From an uncultured Eubacteriales bacterium (lineage in GTDB: Bacteria; Bacillota; Clostridia; Monoglobales; Monoglobaceae): a stretch of 18,163 nt of DNA. The notes below the pieces were generated by a model. The model was not told where the DNA came from, did no database searches, and was given only the letters and a program-made list of their open reading frames with translations. Shown here piece after piece: positions 14,300 through 18,163 of this stretch. Each line of letters opens with the position of its first letter. Position 1 is the stretch's first letter. The translations under genes and the position numbers were made by a program. The stretch is from NCBI GenBank assembly GCA_900552305.1, contig URZD01000016.1:1-18163 (forward strand), written 5' to 3'.

Positions 14300-15283
14300 T
14301 TACTTAACGGTAAGAACAACCTTACCTACATTTTCGCCGCGCTGTAAAATTGCATGAGCCGCCTCTGTCTCCGTAATCGGAAGTGTTTTGTATATTGTCG
14401 GCTTTATAAGTCCCTGCTCGATTTTCGGGAATACATTTTTCACAAGCTCGGACAGGATTTTTGCTTTCGTTTCGGGTGTTCTTGACCTTAGTGTACTTCC
14501 TATTATGCGTACGTTTCTTACATATATGTTTTTAAGGTCAATTTCGGTTTTAACTCCGGCAAGAGCCGCAATCATTATCCACCTTCCGCCGTGCGACATA
14601 TACGGCAGACACTCGCCCATATGCTCGCCGCCCAGACAGTCAATCGCAACGTCTACCGGGTGTCCGTCCTCAAGCTGTTTTTTCAGTACGTCCGCTGTTT
14701 TCTCTTTTGAAAAATCAATGACCACGTCCGCGCCGAGGTGCTTGATTGAGTTCGCAATCTCCGTTGTAAGCACGGAAGTTATCACGCGTATTCCGAACGC
14801 CTTTGCCATAGGAATTATTACGCTTGCAAGTCCGCTTGCGCCCGCGTGCATAAGAAGCGTGTTTCCGCTCTCAATTTTTCCTTCGATAAACAGATTAAGG
14901 TACGCGGTCGCAAACGCCTCCGGAATTGCCGCAGCCTCAACAAAACTGCAGTTTTTGGGTATCGGCATGAGCATATCGTACTTTACTGCTGCGTACTCGG
15001 CATATCCGCCGCCGCCGAGAAGTGCGCATACCTTGTCGCCGATTTTCCAATCCGATTTTTGCTTTGCGCCGTCGCCTATCTCAACAATCACACCCGCAAT
15101 TTCCAGTCCCATCCAGTCGGGACAGCCCGGTGGCGGCGGATAGTCGCCGTCACGCTGCATAAGGTCGGCACGGTTAAGCGCCGCCGCGTGTATCTCGACC
15201 AAAACCTCGTCATTCTTAATTTTCGGAGTTTCTACCTCCGACCACGAGAGCGATTTATCATCATTTATCAAAACTGCCTTCAT
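14300..15283 (-). CDS. NAD(P)H quinone oxidoreductase, zinc-independent MDR family (PIG3-type)
   Basis: The 327-residue protein has the two-domain medium-chain dehydrogenase/reductase fold. The GroES-like N-terminal part (about 1-120) contains HAAALNRADLMQRDGDYPPP (about 32-51), the signature of the PIG3/quinone oxidoreductase branch, and lacks zinc ligands. The Rossmann part contains HAGASGLASVIIPMAKAFG (146-164), the A-x-x-G nucleotide loop. The C-terminus ends AHAILQRGENVGKVVLTV, usual for the family. One-electron or two-electron reduction of quinones or enals with NADPH is the family role; the true substrate is unknown. I chose the ATG at 15283 (MKAVLIN), which has AAGGA 8 bases upstream. 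An ATG three codons earlier overlaps that site. It is a single-gene unit with its own promoter and terminator. Confidence 0.93.
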   Translation of the reverse strand: MKAVLINDDKSLSWSEVETPKIKNDEVLVEIHAAALNRADLMQRDGDYPPPPGCPDWMGLEIAGVIVEIGDGAKQKSDWKIGDKVCALLGGGGYAEYAAVKYDMLMPIPKNCSFVEAAAIPEAFATAYLNLFIEGKIESGNTLLMHAGASGLASVIIPMAKAFGIRVITSVLTTEIANSIKHLGADVVIDFSKEKTADVLKKQLEDGHPVDVAIDCLGGEHMGECLPYMSHGGRWIMIAALAGVKTEIDLKNIYVRNVRIIGSTLRSRTPETKAKILSELVKNVFPKIEQGLIKPTIYKTLPITETEAAHAILQRGENVGKVVLTVK

Positions 15284-15319
15284 ATCCGTCATCCTTTCGC
15301 ATATTTACATTTTTCTTAA

Positions 15320-15348
15320 ATTATAGCTTTTCGGACTGTTTATTTCAA
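15320..15348 (-). promoter_or_regulatory. Promoter for the quinone oxidoreductase gene
   Basis: On the minus strand TTGAAA (15348-15343) and TATAAT (15325-15320) are 17 bases apart. The start would be near 15313, about 30 bases before the ATG. I see no convincing terminator between the ligA stop and this promoter, so ligA transcripts may also read through. Confidence 0.82.
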
Positions 15349-15406
15349 TAACAGATTTGATACACTTTTTAACAATTTTGATAAATTGCACCGCTTTTCT
15401 TTAATT

Positions 15407-17395
15407 TCAGCCGTTCAGCATTTCCAAAAGCTCGCCTTCGGAAATCACCGCAACGCCGAGCGACTGCGCCTTGTCGAGCTTGCTGCCCGCCGCCTCGCCT
15501 GCAACCACAAAATCCGTCTTTTTTGATACGCTGCCCAAGACCTTTCCACCGTTTTCCTCTATCAGCTTTTGAGCATCGCCGCGTTTCAGGGTCGGCAGCG
15601 TTCCCGTAAGCACAAAGGTTTTGCCTTCAAGGATTCCGCCCGCCGCAGTCTGCTCCGCAGTCATATTCACGCCCGCCGCCTTCATTCTTTCGATCAGAGT
15701 CACAGTCTCCGGCTCTGCAAAGTAGTGCGCAGCGCTTTCCGCCATTTTCTCGCCTACATCGTCAATTTGGATAAAGTCCTCCGCAGAGGCGTTCATCACC
15801 GCGTCCATGTTTCCGAAACGGTTAGCTATCGCCTTTGCCCCCCGCGCGCCTATAAGACGTATTCCAAGACCGCATATAAGCCTGTCAAGCGGGTTTGACC
15901 GCGATTTATCAATCGCGTCAATCAGATTTTTTGCCGACTTGTCCGCAAACCGCTCCAGACCCACAATATCCTCATATTTCAGATAGTACAAATCCGCCGT
16001 ATTGCTTACAAGTCCTTCGTTTACAAGCTGCTCAACGACCGATTCGCCCAGTCCTTCAATATCCATTGCGCCGCGCGACACAAAGTGTATGATACTGCGT
16101 ATACGCTGCGCGGGACAGTTCGTGCTGACGCATCGCAGCGCTGCCTCGCCCTCCTCGCGGAACAGCGGCTCGCCGCATGCGGGGCAGACCTTCGGCATCT
16201 CAAAAACCCGCTCCGCGCCTGTCCTCTTTTCGGTAAGCACCTTTGCAACCTCCGGAATTATGTCACCCGCCTTCTGAATAAGAACGCGGTCACCTATCCG
16301 TATGTCGCGTTCGCGGATATAGTCCTCGTTGTGGAGCGTTGCGCGGCTTATCATCGAGCCGGCAACCCTTACCGGAGTGAGCTGCGCGTTCGGAGTGATT
16401 ACCCCTGTGCGCCCGACCTGTACAAAAATGTCCTCAACGGTCGTTTCCTGCCGCTCCGCGGGGAATTTGTACGCAATCGCCCATTTTGGAACCTTTGAAG
16501 TCGACCCGAGTACCTCGCGCAGCCTCAGGCTGTTTACCTTGACCACCGCGCCGTCAATATCAAACGGCAGTCCGCTGCGCTCCTCACCTATACGTTCGAT
16601 TACCCTGTACGCGTCCTCTATAGAGTGTACAACCTCGCGTGTGGGACTTACGCGAAAGCCGACGCTTTCAAGCCAGTCAAGTCCTTCGCGGTGCGTTTCA
16701 AACTCCATGCCCTCTATGCTTTGAATATTGAATATAAATATATCAAGGCTGCGCCGTGCCGTGATTTTGCTGTCAAGCTGTCTGAGCGAGCCTGCCGCCG
16801 CGTTGCGCGGATTGGCGAAAACCGCTTCACCGTTTTCCTCCTTCTCCGCATTGACCTTTGCAAAGCTCTTTTTGGGCATATAGACCTCGCCCCTGACCTC
16901 AAGGTGTCGTGGCGCGTTTTCAATTACCAAAGGTATCGACTTTACGGTTTTCAGGTTTTCCGTAATGTTCTCTCCGACATTTCCGTCGCCGCGGGTCGAG
17001 CCGCGCATAAATCTGCCGTTTTCGTATTCAAGAGATACCGAAAGTCCGTCAATCTTCATTTCCACAACGTACTCCGGCTCCTCGTCAACCGCTGCGCGAA
17101 CTCTGCCGTCAAACTCCTTCAGCTCTTCCTCGGAGAAAACGTCGCCGAGACTTTGCATCTGAATTTCGTGCGTAACCTGTTCAAACTCCTTCAAAACCGC
17201 ACCGCCGACACGCTTCGTCGGCGAGTTCTCGTCCGCAAGTTCCGGATGCTCCTCCTCCAGCCTGATAAGCCGCTGCATCATCATATCGTAGTCATAGTCC
17301 GATATTGTCGGATTGTCTGCCACATAGTAGTTATAATTGTGCTTTTCTATTTCCTTGCGCAGCTGTGCAATTTCTGTTTCCGCTGTTGTAGCCAA
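15407..17395 (-). CDS. ligA: NAD+-dependent DNA ligase
   Basis: It seals nicks in replication and repair using NAD+. The 662-residue protein has every expected part: the Ia domain with HNYNYYV-x-DNP-x-ISD-x-x-YD, adenylation domain with the catalytic Lys in EMKIDG (Lys114), RGDG-x-x-GE-x-x-T, the OB fold, a four-Cys zinc finger (about C404, C407, C422 and C427 in CPACG...CVSTNCPAQ), helix-hairpin-helix repeats, and a C-terminal BRCT domain from about 586. I chose TTG at 17395 since GAGGGGA lies about five bases upstream and the sequence ATTAETEIAQLRKEIEKHNY then matches the family N-terminus. The longer frame to 17446 would overlap the upstream gene. It lies ten bases after the cysteine-rich gene, so the two probably share a promoter. 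Confidence 0.96.
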   Translation of the reverse strand: MATTAETEIAQLRKEIEKHNYNYYVADNPTISDYDYDMMMQRLIRLEEEHPELADENSPTKRVGGAVLKEFEQVTHEIQMQSLGDVFSEEELKEFDGRVRAAVDEEPEYVVEMKIDGLSVSLEYENGRFMRGSTRGDGNVGENITENLKTVKSIPLVIENAPRHLEVRGEVYMPKKSFAKVNAEKEENGEAVFANPRNAAAGSLRQLDSKITARRSLDIFIFNIQSIEGMEFETHREGLDWLESVGFRVSPTREVVHSIEDAYRVIERIGEERSGLPFDIDGAVVKVNSLRLREVLGSTSKVPKWAIAYKFPAERQETTVEDIFVQVGRTGVITPNAQLTPVRVAGSMISRATLHNEDYIRERDIRIGDRVLIQKAGDIIPEVAKVLTEKRTGAERVFEMPKVCPACGEPLFREEGEAALRCVSTNCPAQRIRSIIHFVSRGAMDIEGLGESVVEQLVNEGLVSNTADLYYLKYEDIVGLERFADKSAKNLIDAIDKSRSNPLDRLICGLGIRLIGARGAKAIANRFGNMDAVMNASAEDFIQIDDVGEKMAESAAHYFAEPETVTLIERMKAAGVNMTAEQTAAGGILEGKTFVLTGTLPTLKRGDAQKLIEENGGKVLGSVSKKTDFVVAGEAAGSKLDKAQSLGVAVISEGELLEMLNG

Positions 17396-17405
17396 ATCTA
17401 TCCCC

Positions 17406-17678
17406 TCAATCCTTTTTAGTTTTCCGCAAGTGTTCCTCCGCGTCACAGTTCACCGCCTGCAACCGCTGTATAACATAGTCATAGCCGCTTTCGATATGCG
17501 GGAGAATACAGTTGCTGCAATCCTTTATCGGCTTATCCGCGCTGTTTCTTATTATGTCAAAATTCCCGCCGCAGTCAAGGTTATAAAGCGGACAAAAACA
17601 AAAAAGACAATTCTGCTCGCTTACCTTGTGACACGGATAAAACTCGCAGTCCTTGTTTTCAAAAAATTTGTAGCTCAT
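17406..17678 (-). CDS. Cysteine-rich small protein (PF04071-like), probable metal binder
   Basis: The 90-residue protein has nine Cys in the first ~55 residues and one later: NKDCEFYPCHK, EQNCLFCFCPLYNLDCGG, and KDCSNCILPH, with His residues alongside. This matches the 'cysteine-rich small domain' family as I recall it, which occurs alone or fused to cobalamin-related enzymes and is thought to bind metal. No function is established. GGGGGA lies about 6 bases before the ATG. It ends ten bases before ligA and lies just after a consensus promoter, so it leads a two-gene unit. A link with ligase or with cobalt or iron-sulphur metabolism is not shown by this window. Confidence 0.85.
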   Translation of the reverse strand: MSYKFFENKDCEFYPCHKVSEQNCLFCFCPLYNLDCGGNFDIIRNSADKPIKDCSNCILPHIESGYDYVIQRLQAVNCDAEEHLRKTKKD

Positions 17679-17716
17679 GCAAAATCCCCCTTTGCTTTTA
17701 CGGCATTATTATAATT

Positions 17717-17745
17717 ATGATACCATATTATCCTTTTTATGTCAA
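17717..17745 (-). promoter_or_regulatory. Promoter for the cysteine-rich gene and ligA
   Basis: TTGACA (17745-17740) and TATCAT (17722-17717) on the minus strand, spacer 17. A second -10-like TATAAT follows shortly downstream at about 17713-17708. Confidence 0.8.
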
Positions 17746-17790
17746 ACGGTTAAAAATATTATTTTGCCACAAATTTTTTCCCGCCCGCTA

Positions 17791-17819
17791 TTGACAATTA
17801 TTTTTTGCAGTGCTATAAT
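17791..17819 (+). promoter_or_regulatory. Consensus promoter for the DeoR-family gene
   Basis: TTGACA (17791-17796) and TATAAT (17814-17819) are both perfect, with a 17-base spacer, about 40 bases before the ATG. It diverges from the ligA-side promoter with 45 bases between the two -35 boxes. No clear operator palindrome is visible. Confidence 0.88.
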
Positions 17820-17858
17820 AGCTTGCATAAAGTTGGATTTTGTTTGAGGTGATTGGAA

Positions 17859-18163
17859 ATGCTTGCGAATACAAGACAAAACGAAATTTGTAAAATTATT
17901 AAGGAAAAATCGGCGGTTACAACCGCCATGCTTTCCGAAAAGTTCGGCGTATCGGTAGAAACAATAAGAAAAGACCTTCTATTTCTTGAAAAGCGCGGCG
18001 AGCTTGTGCGCGTACACGGCGGCGCGATTACAAAGCCGTCCGCTGTGTCATATCAGAGCTTTAACGAGCGTGTTGACAGCTTTCGTGAGCAAAAGAGCGA
18101 AGTCGGCAAAATTGCGGCGGAGTTTGTCGAAAACGGCGACACAATCGCGATTGACGCGGGAAG
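17859..18163 (+). CDS. DeoR/GlpR-family transcriptional regulator (3' end cut by window)
   Basis: The first 101 codons are present and open to the window end. MLANTRQNEICKIIKEKSAV begins the usual DeoR N-terminus. The helix-turn-helix runs about 18-40 (TTAMLSEKFGVSVETIRKDL), followed by LEKRGELVRVHGGAI (43-57), the wing, and FNERV then KIAAEFVENGDTIAIDAG (82-101), the beginning of the sugar-phosphate-binding DeoRC domain. GAGGTGAT lies about 8 bases before the ATG. DeoR regulators commonly repress sugar or fructose-type PTS operons located just downstream. The target here lies outside the window. Confidence 0.92.
   Translation, partial: MLANTRQNEICKIIKEKSAVTTAMLSEKFGVSVETIRKDLLFLEKRGELVRVHGGAITKPSAVSYQSFNERVDSFREQKSEVGKIAAEFVENGDTIAIDAG

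Noticed and set aside
1..18163. CRISPR array, rRNA, tRNA or intact insertion sequence
   Set aside because: No regularly spaced repeats, no recognisable rRNA or cloverleaf segments, and no transposase frame. The only mobile-type gene part is the recombinase fragment.

Overview
The window reads as two pieces of different origin joined near position 4,105-4,130. Bases 1 to about 4,110 are strongly AT-rich, with codon use dominated by tta, ata, aga and gct. They resemble a low-GC anaerobic Firmicute, perhaps Peptostreptococcaceae or Clostridiaceae. From about 4,130 to the end the DNA is near 45-50% GC by eye, with many gcg, gcc, ctt and ttt-tcc codons. It looks like an uncultured gut-type member of the Clostridia. 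The family placements are inferences. The join could be a metagenome assembly chimera or a real transfer boundary, and the sequence alone cannot decide between them.

Left piece (1-4,110): three tandem genes on the + strand (the first cut by the window edge) encode closely related amino-acid permeases of the APC superfamily, SteT-like. Each is followed by a near-identical terminator, and the two complete genes have similar leaders. A fragment of a XerC/XerD-type tyrosine recombinase follows. It lacks its N-terminal domain and the catalytic H-x-x-R and Tyr parts, and it ends at the composition break.

Right piece, part 1 (4,136-5,330): a terminator hairpin, a Crp/Fnr-type regulator whose last conserved residues lie beyond an in-frame amber codon, and a convergent broken remnant of what may be a glycoside hydrolase family 31-like gene.

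Right piece, part 2 (5,284-11,671, - strand): one probable transcription unit, proS-cdaA-cdaR-FAD oxidoreductase-glmM. It starts at a consensus sigma-70-type promoter and ends at a strong terminator. It links c-di-AMP synthesis (CdaA and its regulator CdaR) with peptidoglycan-precursor synthesis (GlmM), a conserved Firmicute arrangement. Here prolyl-tRNA synthetase lies upstream and a COG2509-like flavoprotein lies between cdaR and glmM.

Right piece, part 3 (11,858-17,745, - strand): short independent units. They encode a GNAT acetyltransferase with a YoaP-like tail, a DUF1287 papain-fold-like lipid-anchored or membrane-anchored protein paired with a small membrane protein (DUF2975-like), a PIG3-type NAD(P)H quinone oxidoreductase, and a two-gene unit of a cysteine-rich small protein followed by ligA. 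Several have consensus promoters with 17-base spacers and clear terminators. At the right edge a divergent consensus promoter drives a DeoR-family regulator that runs off the window.

Most of the window is conserved housekeeping sequence. I see no CRISPR array, rRNA, tRNA, intact insertion sequence or clear new defence system. The points most worth checking are the genome junction, the broken genes beside it, and the FAD protein embedded in the c-di-AMP/glmM unit.
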